Shown in pieces: positions 25,674 to 33,804 of a stretch of 64,000 nucleotides of DNA. The DNA is from Campylobacteraceae bacterium (GTDB lineage: Bacteria; Campylobacterota; Campylobacteria; Campylobacterales; Arcobacteraceae). Location: NCBI GenBank assembly GCA_013373175.1, contig JABXII010000018.1, positions 62,001 to 126,000 of the forward strand. The letters run 5' to 3'. The notes under the pieces were generated by a model that made no database searches, was not told the origin of the DNA, and saw nothing but the letters and a program-made list of their open reading frames with translations. Each line of letters opens with the position of its first letter. Within the stretch, counting starts at the first letter, position 1. Both the position numbers and the translations under genes were made by a program.

Positions 25674-26630
25674 CTACTTTCTATATTCTTCAAAAATTGC
25701 TTTGATTTGAGAATTTGCACCATCTAAATAGTCTTCTAATAACTCATTAGCAATTTTGTCTAACTGAGCTTTTAACTCAGGTGTTGCCTCACTTACTTTC
25801 ATTCCATTTTTAGTAAGCATTTCTAAAGCAACTCTATCTTCTTCTTTTGCTGCTTCCCATTGAGCTTTTTCAATCTCTTTTGCTGCTTTTAACATTGCAT
25901 TTTGTTGAGATTTGTCTAAAGAATTCCAATAGTCTAAGTTAATTGAAACTGCTTGTAAAGGATAAGCATAGTTGATTTTTGTATAGTTAGATAATACTTC
26001 CCAAAACTTACCATCTTTTCCAGATGCTGAAGAAGTAACTACAGAGTCTACAAGTCCTGTTCTAAGTGAAGAGTAAACTTCTCCCCAAGGTAATGCAACT
26101 GCATTTCCACCTGCTTTATTAATAAATGCAGCTGAATTTTTGTCATATGTTCTAGTTTTTATACCTTCAAAATCAGATAGTTTTGTAACTGCTTTTTTTG
26201 AATAAAAACCAGAAGCTGGCCATGTTACAGAATAAAGAATCTTTTGATTCCATTTTTTAGCAGTTTTGTCATAGGCTGGTTTTGCTAATTGGTATAATTT
26301 AAAAGCATCTTCATATGAATTTGCAATAAATGGTAAAGCGGAAATTCCAAATACTTTTCCTCCACCAGAAGTAAAAGGTATAAACATATCAGTCATTGCA
26401 ACTGTTCCATCTTTTACTGCTTTTAAAGGATTTCCTTTAATAAGTGCAGACCCAGCATGTACTGTAATATCTACAGAACCTTTTGAATAATCTTTAACAA
26501 GTTGTGCGTATTTTTCAGCACCTTTTGTGTGGAAATTATTTGCACCATATTTTGCATTTAAATCCATTTTGATATTACCTGCTAATGCAACACTTGCAAG
26601 GGCAGCTATAAGTAAACTTTTCTTAAACAT
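25674..26630 (-). CDS. dctP: TRAP transporter solute-binding protein (DctP)
   Basis: A 318-residue periplasmic protein with signal peptide MFKKSLLIAALASVALAG. DctP-family features: KYAQLVKDYSKGSVDITVHA near residue 40, FEGIKTRTYDKNSAAFINK with the Arg that binds the substrate carboxylate, GNAVALPWGEVYSSLRTGLV and DSVVTSS. The pairing with pxpABC points to a pyrrolidone or similar carboxylate. It is preceded by a 110-base region with palindromes and direct repeats. Confidence 0.92.
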   Translation of the reverse strand: MFKKSLLIAALASVALAGNIKMDLNAKYGANNFHTKGAEKYAQLVKDYSKGSVDITVHAGSALIKGNPLKAVKDGTVAMTDMFIPFTSGGGKVFGISALPFIANSYEDAFKLYQLAKPAYDKTAKKWNQKILYSVTWPASGFYSKKAVTKLSDFEGIKTRTYDKNSAAFINKAGGNAVALPWGEVYSSLRTGLVDSVVTSSASGKDGKFWEVLSNYTKINYAYPLQAVSINLDYWNSLDKSQQNAMLKAAKEIEKAQWEAAKEEDRVALEMLTKNGMKVSEATPELKAQLDKIANELLEDYLDGANSQIKAIFEEYRK

Positions 26631-26648
26631 TTAAGACTCCTTTATTTA

Positions 26649-26687
26649 GGTTCCCTCTTTGAAAATGGCTATTTTCTAAAGGAAACC
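26649..26687. promoter_or_regulatory. Imperfect ~39-base palindrome before dctP
   Basis: GGTTCCC...GGAAACC arms enclose the near-palindrome GAAAATGGCTATTTTC. A second inverted repeat (GTTTATGA-6-TCATAAAAC) lies at 26691-26713. They lie between the regulator stop and dctP start and could be an RNA processing/termination hairpin or an operator. Confidence 0.4.
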
Positions 26688-26717
26688 TTTGTTTATGAAA
26701 TTCATCATAAAACAAAA

Positions 26718-26738
26718 AAGTGAGTTTCAAGTGAGTTT
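26718..26738. promoter_or_regulatory. Tandem direct repeat AAGTGAGTTT x2, candidate regulator site for dctP
   Basis: Two exact copies of AAGTGAGTTT are spaced by one base (11-bp period, one helical turn), ~90 bases upstream of dctP. A matching GTGAG pair with the same 11-bp period lies upstream of the kinase gene (28996-29017), in the same orientation relative to its gene. This is the form of tandem response-regulator binding sites. Confidence 0.45.
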
Positions 26739-26740
26739 TT

Positions 26741-27424
26741 CTAAGAATCGATTAATTTATAACCTTCTTGGGGTTTATTTGTAATAATTTCAATAGGAAT
26801 ACGCTTTCTAAACTCTTTTATAAAGGTTTTTAAAGCTGTTATACTCATAGATTTATCTCTCCATAAATACTCTTCAATTAACTCATAAGTTACAACTACA
26901 TTTCTATTTCTATGAAGTAAAAGTAAGAACTCTTTATCTCTTTTTCGTAAAACTACTACCTCATCTTTATAGTATAATTCCCTTTGTTGCATATCAAAAT
27001 ATAAATCTTTATGGAAAGAAATTTTCTCTTTCAATCTTTTTCCAAAGGCTTTTACAATTCCAGTTAATAAAGAATCAGAGTTTACAGGTTTTAGAATATA
27101 TTGGTTTACATTTAGATTTATAAGTTCTAAAAGATACTCTTCAGTTGAATAAGCAGTTACCATTATTACTAAAGTATCACTGTCTTTTTTTCTAATATCT
27201 TCAACTAATGAAATTCCTCCTTTGCAAGGCATTTCTATATCTGTAATGATTAAATCAGGTTTATACTCATTATATAAATAATATCCATCTTCACCATTTT
27301 TTGCTTCATATACACCACCAAAATAGTATTTTAAAGTATTTACTAATCTTTTTCTTATACCATCTTCATCTTCAACACAAAGAACAGTATAATTTTGAAG
27401 TTGCTTTAATATACTTTCATCCAT
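26741..27424 (-). CDS. DctR-like response regulator (REC + winged helix)
   Basis: A 227-residue regulator. The receiver domain has VLCVEDEDG (acidic pocket), LIITDIEMPCKGG with phospho-acceptor Asp62, VMVTAYS-type Thr90 (IMVTAYST) and LKPVNSDSL with Lys112. The C-terminal ~85 residues look like an OmpR/trans_reg_C winged helix (VVVLRKRDKEFLLLLHRNRN ... SITALKTFIKEFRKRIP). It starts 2 bases after the kinase stop, so the pair is an operon. Likely target: the adjacent TRAP/pxp operon. Confidence 0.9.
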   Translation of the reverse strand: MDESILKQLQNYTVLCVEDEDGIRKRLVNTLKYYFGGVYEAKNGEDGYYLYNEYKPDLIITDIEMPCKGGISLVEDIRKKDSDTLVIMVTAYSTEEYLLELINLNVNQYILKPVNSDSLLTGIVKAFGKRLKEKISFHKDLYFDMQQRELYYKDEVVVLRKRDKEFLLLLHRNRNVVVTYELIEEYLWRDKSMSITALKTFIKEFRKRIPIEIITNKPQEGYKLIDS

Positions 27425-27426
27425 AC

Positions 27427-28956
27427 TTAAACCTTTTCTATAGGAAGTACAATTAAAAAGTTTGCACCTTTTTTCTTGTTATCTACAGTGATTTCTCCAT
27501 TCATGTTTTTTTCAATAATCATTTTTGCCATATAAAGCCCAAGTCCTGTTCCTTTTGCTGAACTTTTTGTTGTAAAATATGGCTCAAAAATTAAATCTAA
27601 ATAGTCGTCTTCCACTCCGCCTGCATTATCTTTTACTTTGATAATAGCATTATTATCTTTTTTTGTAACTATAAGTTTAATTGTAGGATTAATCACTTGT
27701 CTTTGTGTTAAGGCATCTTTTGCATTTGATAAAAGATTTAAAATTACTTGTGCAAACTCTCTTTCATATCCATGAATCATTGGGTTATGTTTTATTTTCT
27801 TTTCTACTTGAATATTAAAGTTTTTAAGTGAAGCATCTACTAAAGTTAAAGCCTCATTACAAGCATCTTCTATATAAAAATCAACCTTTAGCTTATCAGG
27901 TTTAAAGAAGTTTCTAAAGTCTTCAATTGTATTTGACATAAAGGCTATTTGTTTATTTGACTCTTTAACTGTCTCTTCTATCATTGAAGAGTCTACTTTA
28001 TTAAATTTATTTGCTGTTTCAAGCTCCATAAGTACCCCAGAAACTTCACTTAAAGGTTGTCTCCATTGGTGTGCAATCATTGAAAGCATTGCTCCCATTC
28101 TTGCTAGTCTTGATTGATGAAGCATTGCTCTATCTTTTTTCTTAACTTCTTTAATAGCCTTTTGAACTTTTAACTCCAAGTTTCTATTTAAATCTTCAAG
28201 TAGTAACTCTTTTCTTTTTACATTTTCTTGATAGGCATTAAAAACTTGCGTAATCTTTTTCGACATGATAAAAGATAAAACACCAATTATCAAAATTGCT
28301 AAAAAGGAAACAGTAACCACAAGTCTAATATGCTTGTTAATTTTCTTTTCTAATAGTTTTTTATTTGCATTTATTGAGTCTTGAATATCATCAATATAAA
28401 GACCTGCTCCAATTACCCAATTATATTTTTTATAAAGCCTAAAGAAACCAAGTTTTTTAGAGAAATTAACTTCTGTTGGTTTTTGCCAATAATACTCAAT
28501 AAAAACACCATTTGGTTTTTTAATTGTTTCATCAATAAACCTTTTAGTAATAAGTCCACCTTTTGCGTCTTTTAAATCAATATCATAGGTATCAATACTT
28601 TCTGGTCTAAAAGGATGTCCTCTTAAGTAGTAGTTTGTATCATGTATCCAAAGATATCCATGTTTTCCATATCTAATAGTCTCTAAATACTCTAAGATAT
28701 CTTTTTTTAACTCTTCTTCACTTAGTAATTTATTCTTTTTAACCCTGTGATTTATATAGTTTATTGCGTAATCAATCTCTTTTTTTAAAATATTTTTTTG
28801 TTTTTGTAAATACTCTTTTTCTACAATTAAACTCTCTTCTTCAAAGTAGTTATTTTGATTGTCTATAAAGAAATAGATTGTAAAAAATGCAATTAAAATA
28901 GCTGTAATAATTGGTGTAAAAATAATAAGTTTAGGTATGTTTTTTTCATTAAACAA
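27427..28956 (-). CDS. Sensor histidine kinase with periplasmic single Cache domain
   Basis: A 509-residue membrane kinase. TM1 at ~10-31, periplasmic sCache_2-type domain at ~40-205 (IRYGKHGYLWIHDTNYYLRG, NWVIGAGLYIDDI), TM2 at ~211-231, coiled coil, then His296 in MLSMIAHQWRQPLSEV, N-box VILNLLSNAKDAL, G1 VKDNAGGVEDDY and G2 AKGTGLGLYMAK. Cache kinases of this type often sense small carboxylates; with the TRAP transporter downstream it probably senses the transported acid (inference). Confidence 0.9.
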   Translation of the reverse strand: MFNEKNIPKLIIFTPIITAILIAFFTIYFFIDNQNNYFEEESLIVEKEYLQKQKNILKKEIDYAINYINHRVKKNKLLSEEELKKDILEYLETIRYGKHGYLWIHDTNYYLRGHPFRPESIDTYDIDLKDAKGGLITKRFIDETIKKPNGVFIEYYWQKPTEVNFSKKLGFFRLYKKYNWVIGAGLYIDDIQDSINANKKLLEKKINKHIRLVVTVSFLAILIIGVLSFIMSKKITQVFNAYQENVKRKELLLEDLNRNLELKVQKAIKEVKKKDRAMLHQSRLARMGAMLSMIAHQWRQPLSEVSGVLMELETANKFNKVDSSMIEETVKESNKQIAFMSNTIEDFRNFFKPDKLKVDFYIEDACNEALTLVDASLKNFNIQVEKKIKHNPMIHGYEREFAQVILNLLSNAKDALTQRQVINPTIKLIVTKKDNNAIIKVKDNAGGVEDDYLDLIFEPYFTTKSSAKGTGLGLYMAKMIIEKNMNGEITVDNKKKGANFLIVLPIEKV

Positions 28957-28995
28957 TTAAGTTCTCCTGTATAAAAATGACATTTTATCTAAAAT

Positions 28996-29017
28996 AGGTG
29001 AGATAAAAGTGAGTATT
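28996..29017. promoter_or_regulatory. GTGAG direct-repeat pair upstream of the kinase operon
   Basis: AGGTGAGATAA followed by AAGTGAGTATT gives two GTGAG cores 11 bases apart, ~42-57 bases upstream of the kinase start. They match the repeat upstream of dctP in core, period and orientation, suggesting autoregulation by the response regulator. Confidence 0.4.
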
Positions 29018-29117
29018 AAATCTAAAATTAAATAAAACTTTATAGTTTGATGGAAGATTACAAGGTTTATAATGAAAATATAAATATAATCATAACTCAA
29101 ATTAAAAGGAGTTAATC

Positions 29118-29744
29118 ATGGAAAAAAACAATGTAATATATAGTCCAAGAATAAATGATGACTTCACAAATGGTAGAGAACTATTAAAAAGTTTACAAAA
29201 CAACGTTACTATTTTTGGAAGTGCAAGAACAAAACAATCAAATGTCTATGCAATGAAAGCACAAAAACTTGCTTACCTCTTAGCAGAAGAAGGTATGAAT
29301 GTAATTACAGGTGGTGGTGATGGAATTATGCAAGCTGCCAACAGAGGTGCATTTAAATCTTCAAATGGAGAATCAATAGGATTAAGTATCGACCTTCCTT
29401 TTGAACAATCAGTAAATCCATACACAAACAAACATTTAACATTTAATTACTTCTTTTCTAGAAAATATATGTTAGTAAAATACTCAAAAGCTTGCGTTAT
29501 TTTCCCTGGTGGATTTGGTACTTTAGATGAACTATTTGAAGTAGTAACTTTAACTCAAACTGGAAAAATGAGAGATGGCTTTAGAGTTTATCTTGTAGGT
29601 ATTGAGTTTTGGGAAGGATTAATGAAGTTTATTGAAACTACTTTAATAGATGAAAAAATGATTGACCCAGGTGACTTAGATATTATCAAAGTAATTGATG
29701 ATATCAATGAAATAAAAGAGGATATTTTAACTATTCCAAATTGA
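29118..29744 (+). CDS. LOG-family protein (TIGR00730-type nucleotide phosphoribohydrolase)
   Basis: A 208-residue Rossmann-fold protein with VTIFGSARTKQSN, VITGGGDGIMQAANRGAF and the family motif FPGGFGTLDELFEV. These proteins were long misannotated as lysine decarboxylases; characterised members release free base from nucleoside 5'-monophosphates. AAAAGGAG precedes the ATG. It is single, divergent from the kinase operon. Confidence 0.88.
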   Translation: MEKNNVIYSPRINDDFTNGRELLKSLQNNVTIFGSARTKQSNVYAMKAQKLAYLLAEEGMNVITGGGDGIMQAANRGAFKSSNGESIGLSIDLPFEQSVNPYTNKHLTFNYFFSRKYMLVKYSKACVIFPGGFGTLDELFEVVTLTQTGKMRDGFRVYLVGIEFWEGLMKFIETTLIDEKMIDPGDLDIIKVIDDINEIKEDILTIPN

Positions 29745-29771
29745 TTCAAGTCATAGAATAAATAAAAAGTA

Positions 29772-29808
29772 ATAGTTATACTTCCTTTTCAAAGGTAAGT
29801 ATAACTAT
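29772..29808 (+). promoter_or_regulatory. 17-bp hairpin covering the ribosome site and start of the HPP gene
   Basis: ATAGTTATACTT pairs with AAGTATAACTAT, and inside it CCTTT-TC-AAAGG continues the stem with one bulged T and a 2-base loop. The 3' arm contains the AAAGG ribosome site (29791-29795) and the A and U of the ATG at 29807. It could block translation like an RNA thermometer, act as a DNA operator, or on the minus strand act as a terminator (T-rich beyond the stem). Confidence 0.5.
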
Positions 29809-30349
29809 GAAAAAGTTTTTTAAGAAATTTAAAAAAATAAATACAGAAAAAATAGAAATTGAAAATCTCATTTGGTCTTGGATAGGCTCATTTATAGGAA
29901 TAATTGCTATTGCATTTATTCATTTTAGCTTTTTAAATGATACTGATTTATCATTAGTTATTGGTTCATTTGGAGCTAGTGCTGTTTTAATCTACGGAGC
30001 CATTCACTCTCCCTTAGCTCAACCTAGAAACCTTGTAGGTGGACATATTTTAAGTGCAATTATTGGAGTTACTAGCTTTAAACTTTTTGGTGATTATTTA
30101 TGGTTATGTTCAGCTCTTGCTGTTGCTACTTCTATTTTAGTAATGCAATTAACCTTAACTTTACATCCTCCAGGAGGAGCAACTGCACTAATAGCAGTCA
30201 TAGGAAGTGAACAAATTCATAATCTAGGATTTTTATATGTTTTAATACCTGTCTCAACAGGTGCAGTTATAATGCTTTTTATAGCATTTATTATAAATAA
30301 TATCCCTAAAAAAAGGTATTATCCAAACTCAAGAGCAAAAGATACCTAG
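29807..30349 (+). CDS. HPP-family membrane protein
   Basis: A 180-residue membrane protein with a basic N-terminus and ~4 helices. The family motifs are SFGASAVLIYGAIHSPLAQP, RNLVGGHILSAIIGV and LHPPGGATALIAVIGS (the HPP motif). HPP proteins have been linked to nitrite transport in some organelles; bacterial roles are unclear. Ribosome site and start lie inside a strong hairpin. Its stop overlaps the stop of the convergent gene (CTAG). Confidence 0.85.
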   Translation: MKKFFKKFKKINTEKIEIENLIWSWIGSFIGIIAIAFIHFSFLNDTDLSLVIGSFGASAVLIYGAIHSPLAQPRNLVGGHILSAIIGVTSFKLFGDYLWLCSALAVATSILVMQLTLTLHPPGGATALIAVIGSEQIHNLGFLYVLIPVSTGAVIMLFIAFIINNIPKKRYYPNSRAKDT

Positions 30350-30780
30350 TATTGGTACATATGGTATTTTTTATTCTCTTTAGCTTTTTGTTTTTCTAGT
30401 TTTTCATAAGCTTCTAAAGCTTCTTGCTTTAAATTTTCATCAATTTGTTTTGATTGAAGCTCTTTTAAAATAACTTCTAAAACTAAGATATAAACTATAG
30501 AGTTAAGTTTTTTAGACTCTTCATTTCTCATTTGAAAATCTAAATCAATAGCGTAAATTGCTTCTTGGAAAGTAAAAAAAAGTCTTTGTGAGATATCTTC
30601 TAATCTTAGGGTATAACCTAAAATAAGTAAAAAGTTTTCTCTATACTCTTCTTGTAATTTTTCGTTTTTAATTCTTTGTGCAAAATCAAAGATTGTATTT
30701 GAATACTCTTTTTCTAAAGTATTTGCATCTACAACTTTTGTCTTAAAGCCATGGAAAAATTGCGAAATCTCTTCTATCAT
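30346..30780 (-). CDS. Hypothetical helical protein
   Basis: A 144-residue, charged, mostly helical protein with no signal peptide or membrane segment that I can see (EEISQFFHGFKTKVVDANTL ... LEDISQRLFFTFQEAIYAID). I do not recognise a family. The ending KKYHMYQY is unusual. Single gene, converging on the HPP gene and divergent from the DUF4197 gene. Confidence 0.6.
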   Translation of the reverse strand: MIEEISQFFHGFKTKVVDANTLEKEYSNTIFDFAQRIKNEKLQEEYRENFLLILGYTLRLEDISQRLFFTFQEAIYAIDLDFQMRNEESKKLNSIVYILVLEVILKELQSKQIDENLKQEALEAYEKLEKQKAKENKKYHMYQY

Positions 30781-30847
30781 TTTATCTCACTAATTTAAAT
30801 TTGTAGCATTTTAGCATATAATATTAAAAAATACAGGAAGAAACACA

Positions 30848-31654
30848 ATGAATAAAAAAATAATTCTTTCATCTTTAGTAGTATGTAGTACCTTATCTTT
30901 TGCCTTTGATTTAAATAGCTTTACAAAAGATATAGTAAAAGATATAACTAGTACTGATACAAAGAAAGAACAAACAGTTACAAGCTCTTTATCACAAGAT
31001 ACAGTATCAAAAGGATTAAAAGAGGCTTTAAAAGTTGGGGTTAATTATGCAACAAAAACTTTAGGGGCTCAAAATGGTTATTTAAACAATAAAGAAGTAA
31101 AAATACCATTACCCCAAAACCTTCAAAAAGCAGAAACAATTATAAGACAAGTTGGAGGAGATAAAGTTGCTGACGACTTAATCAAATCTATGAACAAAGC
31201 AGCAACAAATGCAGCACCTAAAACTGCAAAGATTTTTATTGAAGCAATTGAAAAGATGAATCTAGAAGATGCTAAAAAGATATTAAGTGGAGACGAGCAT
31301 GCTGCTACAGACTATTTCAAAGAGAATACAAATAATAAGTTAAAAGAACTAATTAAACCTATAGTAAATAAAACAATGCAAGAAAATAGTGTTTCAAAAT
31401 ATTATGATACTTTTAATACTTATTACAAACAATACGGTAAAGAGTATGTAGAAAATAGTTCTGTAATGAACTTAGCAAAAAACTTTGGAGTAGATAAGTA
31501 TATCCCAAGTGCAAGTGATGAAAGTTTAGATGATTATGTTACAAATAAAGCTATTGATGGTTTATTTAAAATGATATCTGAAAAAGAGGCTTCAATTAGA
31601 GAAAATCCTGTGGAGCAAACAACTTCAATACTTAAAAAAGTATTTGGAAACTAA
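30848..31654 (+). CDS. DUF4197 family exported protein
   Basis: A 268-residue protein with signal peptide (MNKKIILSSLVVCSTLSFAF). The DUF4197 pattern is clear: VSKGLKEALKVGVNYATKTL, GYLNNKEVKIPLPQNLQKAE, VADDLIKSMNKAATNAAPKT, FIEAIEKMNLEDAKKIL and the FKENTNNKLKELIKPIVNKT segment. It is a widespread periplasmic family of unknown function. A strong terminator follows. Confidence 0.85.
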   Translation: MNKKIILSSLVVCSTLSFAFDLNSFTKDIVKDITSTDTKKEQTVTSSLSQDTVSKGLKEALKVGVNYATKTLGAQNGYLNNKEVKIPLPQNLQKAETIIRQVGGDKVADDLIKSMNKAATNAAPKTAKIFIEAIEKMNLEDAKKILSGDEHAATDYFKENTNNKLKELIKPIVNKTMQENSVSKYYDTFNTYYKQYGKEYVENSSVMNLAKNFGVDKYIPSASDESLDDYVTNKAIDGLFKMISEKEASIRENPVEQTTSILKKVFGN

Positions 31655-31682
31655 AGTTATAAGCATTTAGCTTATAACTTTA
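31652..31682. terminator. Bidirectional terminator after the DUF4197 gene
   Basis: TAAAGTTATAAGC-ATTTA-GCTTATAACTTTA is a perfect 13-bp stem with a 5-base loop between convergent genes, including the end of each coding frame. Confidence 0.75.
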
Positions 31683-32289
31683 ATCTCTCATGTCTAAAAT
31701 AGTTTTCAAAAATATTCTTTCTTACTAAACTTTTATTATAGTTTCCTACAAATCTTTTTTTATTAAGATATTTTGACTCATAATTTGGTTTTAGTTCTTT
31801 TAAAAGCTTAGTGTAAAACTTTCCTTCATAGTCTAGTAAAAACATATTTGTATTTGTATAATAAGAGTAAACAACACTTAAATAACTTTCATTGTTTATT
31901 TTATAAGTTTTAAAAGTATAATTGTTTATATCAATATTTTCTACAACCTCAAAAGAGTCTAGCTTTAACTCATAATTTAAACTAGTTTCAAAAAAGCCAT
32001 TTGCTAAACCTGTCCAAATACAATTATTATCTAAATCAATATACTCAAAAAACAGTTTTCCATATTTATTGTTTTTCTCTTCTATTGTGTAAGAGTTGGA
32101 AACACAAGGCATAGACAGATAATGTTTTTGTTTTGGATTATCAAAGCTTAGTTTTTCTACTAGTTTACTATTTGAATAAAATGATAGCTCTTTAGTTTTT
32201 GAAGAATAGTTATTTAAAGCACTTACACTACAAGCACTAAAAAATAAAATTACTAAAAAATAGATTTGAAATTTTTTAATGACTAACAT
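31672..32289 (-). CDS. Hypothetical lipoprotein, paralogue of the upstream gene
   Basis: A 205-residue protein with a lipoprotein signal (KKFQIYFLVILFFSAC, Cys at ~20). Its second half aligns by eye with the neighbouring gene: NYTFKTYKINNESYLSVVYS against NYTFKVKKVDDSFILHIIYI, NMFLLDYEGKFYTKLLKEL against DVFILDMKGDLYKKLLSEF, and NKSLVRKNIF against NISLVKENCI. It starts inside the end of that gene (14-base overlap). No family recognised. Confidence 0.7.
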   Translation of the reverse strand: MLVIKKFQIYFLVILFFSACSVSALNNYSSKTKELSFYSNSKLVEKLSFDNPKQKHYLSMPCVSNSYTIEEKNNKYGKLFFEYIDLDNNCIWTGLANGFFETSLNYELKLDSFEVVENIDINNYTFKTYKINNESYLSVVYSYYTNTNMFLLDYEGKFYTKLLKELKPNYESKYLNKKRFVGNYNKSLVRKNIFENYFRHERLKL

Positions 32290-32839
32290 TAAAGAAGCCT
32301 TGTATACAATTCTCTTTTACAAGTGAAATATTAAAGTTTACATGAGCTTTTTCTTCATTATCATACTTGTACGAGTAACCTTTTTCAAATTCAGATAATA
32401 ACTTTTTATATAAGTCACCTTTCATATCCAATATAAATACATCTGTATTTGCAGCCCAAATATAAATTATATGTAAAATAAAAGAGTCATCTACTTTTTT
32501 TACTTTGAAAGTATAGTTTGAAATATCTTTTGACTCTAAAGTCTCAAACTCTTTTATTTGAAGTTTTTGTTTAAAAAAATCTTCATATAGACTCAAAGCC
32601 TGTCCATTCCAAATTATATTTGTATCAGTTTTTACATATTCTAAAAATATTTCATCGTTATTTATAGTGTAAGCTTCTACAACAAAAGGATCATGTCTAG
32701 TTTTCACATCATAAACATCTAAATCATATTTTATATATTCTTCAGACTCTGTTTTAAAAGCGATTTGATTATTTTCAAATTTATAGATTGGCATTGAAGC
32801 ATTAGCTATTGCACTAATTATCTTTTGAAATATTCCCAT
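32276..32839 (-). CDS. Hypothetical protein, first of a tandem paralogous pair
   Basis: A 187-residue protein of unknown family. The N-terminus (MGIFQKIISAIANASMPIYK) is amphipathic rather than a clear signal peptide, unlike its lipoprotein neighbour. Shared segments with the neighbour include the W-N-G-Q-A type patch (IIWNGQALSLYEDFFKQKL vs CIWTGLANGFFETSLNYEL). The pair probably arose by tandem duplication and the two products may be on different sides of the membrane (inference). Confidence 0.7.
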   Translation of the reverse strand: MGIFQKIISAIANASMPIYKFENNQIAFKTESEEYIKYDLDVYDVKTRHDPFVVEAYTINNDEIFLEYVKTDTNIIWNGQALSLYEDFFKQKLQIKEFETLESKDISNYTFKVKKVDDSFILHIIYIWAANTDVFILDMKGDLYKKLLSEFEKGYSYKYDNEEKAHVNFNISLVKENCIQGFFNVSH

Positions 32840-32955
32840 ATATAAAACCTAATTATTTTTTTATTACCACTTTATCATAAATACCCCATTTTTTCAAGAC
32901 TTGATGCAATATTTTATTTAATTTGATATAATCCCAAAAAACATGAAAGGAATAT

Positions 32956-33804
32956 ATGCCAATTACTTTTACAAAAAAAGAACTTTTAAACATTATTTAC
33001 ATTGTTATAGGTACACTTCTTTGTTCTCTATCTGTTGTATTATTTTTTACTCCTCACAACTTTACTACTGGTGGAACCCCTGGTGCTGCTATTTTATTAC
33101 ATAAACTTACTGGTTTTTCTATTGGTACTATGGTTATTACTATAAATATACCTTTACTTATTTGGGGAATGAAATATTTTGGAAAGATATTTGCAATTAG
33201 AACTGTTATAACAGTAGCATTGATCTCAATTTTTATAGATTACTTTTCTTATTCTTTAAACTTTGATTTGCTTATTTCAAATATCTTAGTAGCTGCTATT
33301 TTTGGTGGAGCAGTTATTGGTTTTGGTATTGGTTTTATTATTAAAGGATACTCAAGTGCTGGTGGTTCAACTATTGTTGCAAAAATAATAGCATCAAACT
33401 CTCATATTAAACCTGCACAAGTTATTTTAGTCATTGATTCTTTAATTGTTATTTCTTCAATTTATGTATTCAAAGATTTTGAAAAAGCAGTTTTAAGTAT
33501 CATAAGTATATATGCTACAGTTAAAGCAATTGACGTAGTACTAACAGGTGCACTTACCACTAAAGTTATTCATATTACAACTTCAAAACCTGTAGAATTA
33601 GGCAAACAAATTACTCAAAAGTTAAAACATGAAGGTACACTTATTCAAGGTGATGCTTTAAATAAAAAAGACAATAAAACTCTTATTTTTATGGTTATTG
33701 ATGTTAGAAGATTAGGTACTTTAAGGCAAATTATTGAACAAACAGACAAAGATGCTTTCATGATTGTTATGGAAGCATCTGAAATGTTAGGAAGAGGTCA
33801 CTAA
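32956..33804 (+). CDS. YitT-family membrane protein (DUF161 + DUF2179)
   Basis: A 282-residue protein with ~5-6 membrane helices (LNIIYIVIGTLLCSLSVVLF; PHNFTTGGTPGAAILLHKLT; GFGIGFIIKGYSSAGGSTIV) and a C-terminal cytoplasmic DUF2179 domain (HEGTLIQGDALNKKDNKTLI ... RRLGTLRQIIEQTD). The two TGG/AGG motifs are the family mark. No proven substrate. Its stop overlaps the stop of the convergent TPR gene by 4 bases. Confidence 0.88.
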   Translation: MPITFTKKELLNIIYIVIGTLLCSLSVVLFFTPHNFTTGGTPGAAILLHKLTGFSIGTMVITINIPLLIWGMKYFGKIFAIRTVITVALISIFIDYFSYSLNFDLLISNILVAAIFGGAVIGFGIGFIIKGYSSAGGSTIVAKIIASNSHIKPAQVILVIDSLIVISSIYVFKDFEKAVLSIISIYATVKAIDVVLTGALTTKVIHITTSKPVELGKQITQKLKHEGTLIQGDALNKKDNKTLIFMVIDVRRLGTLRQIIEQTDKDAFMIVMEASEMLGRGH

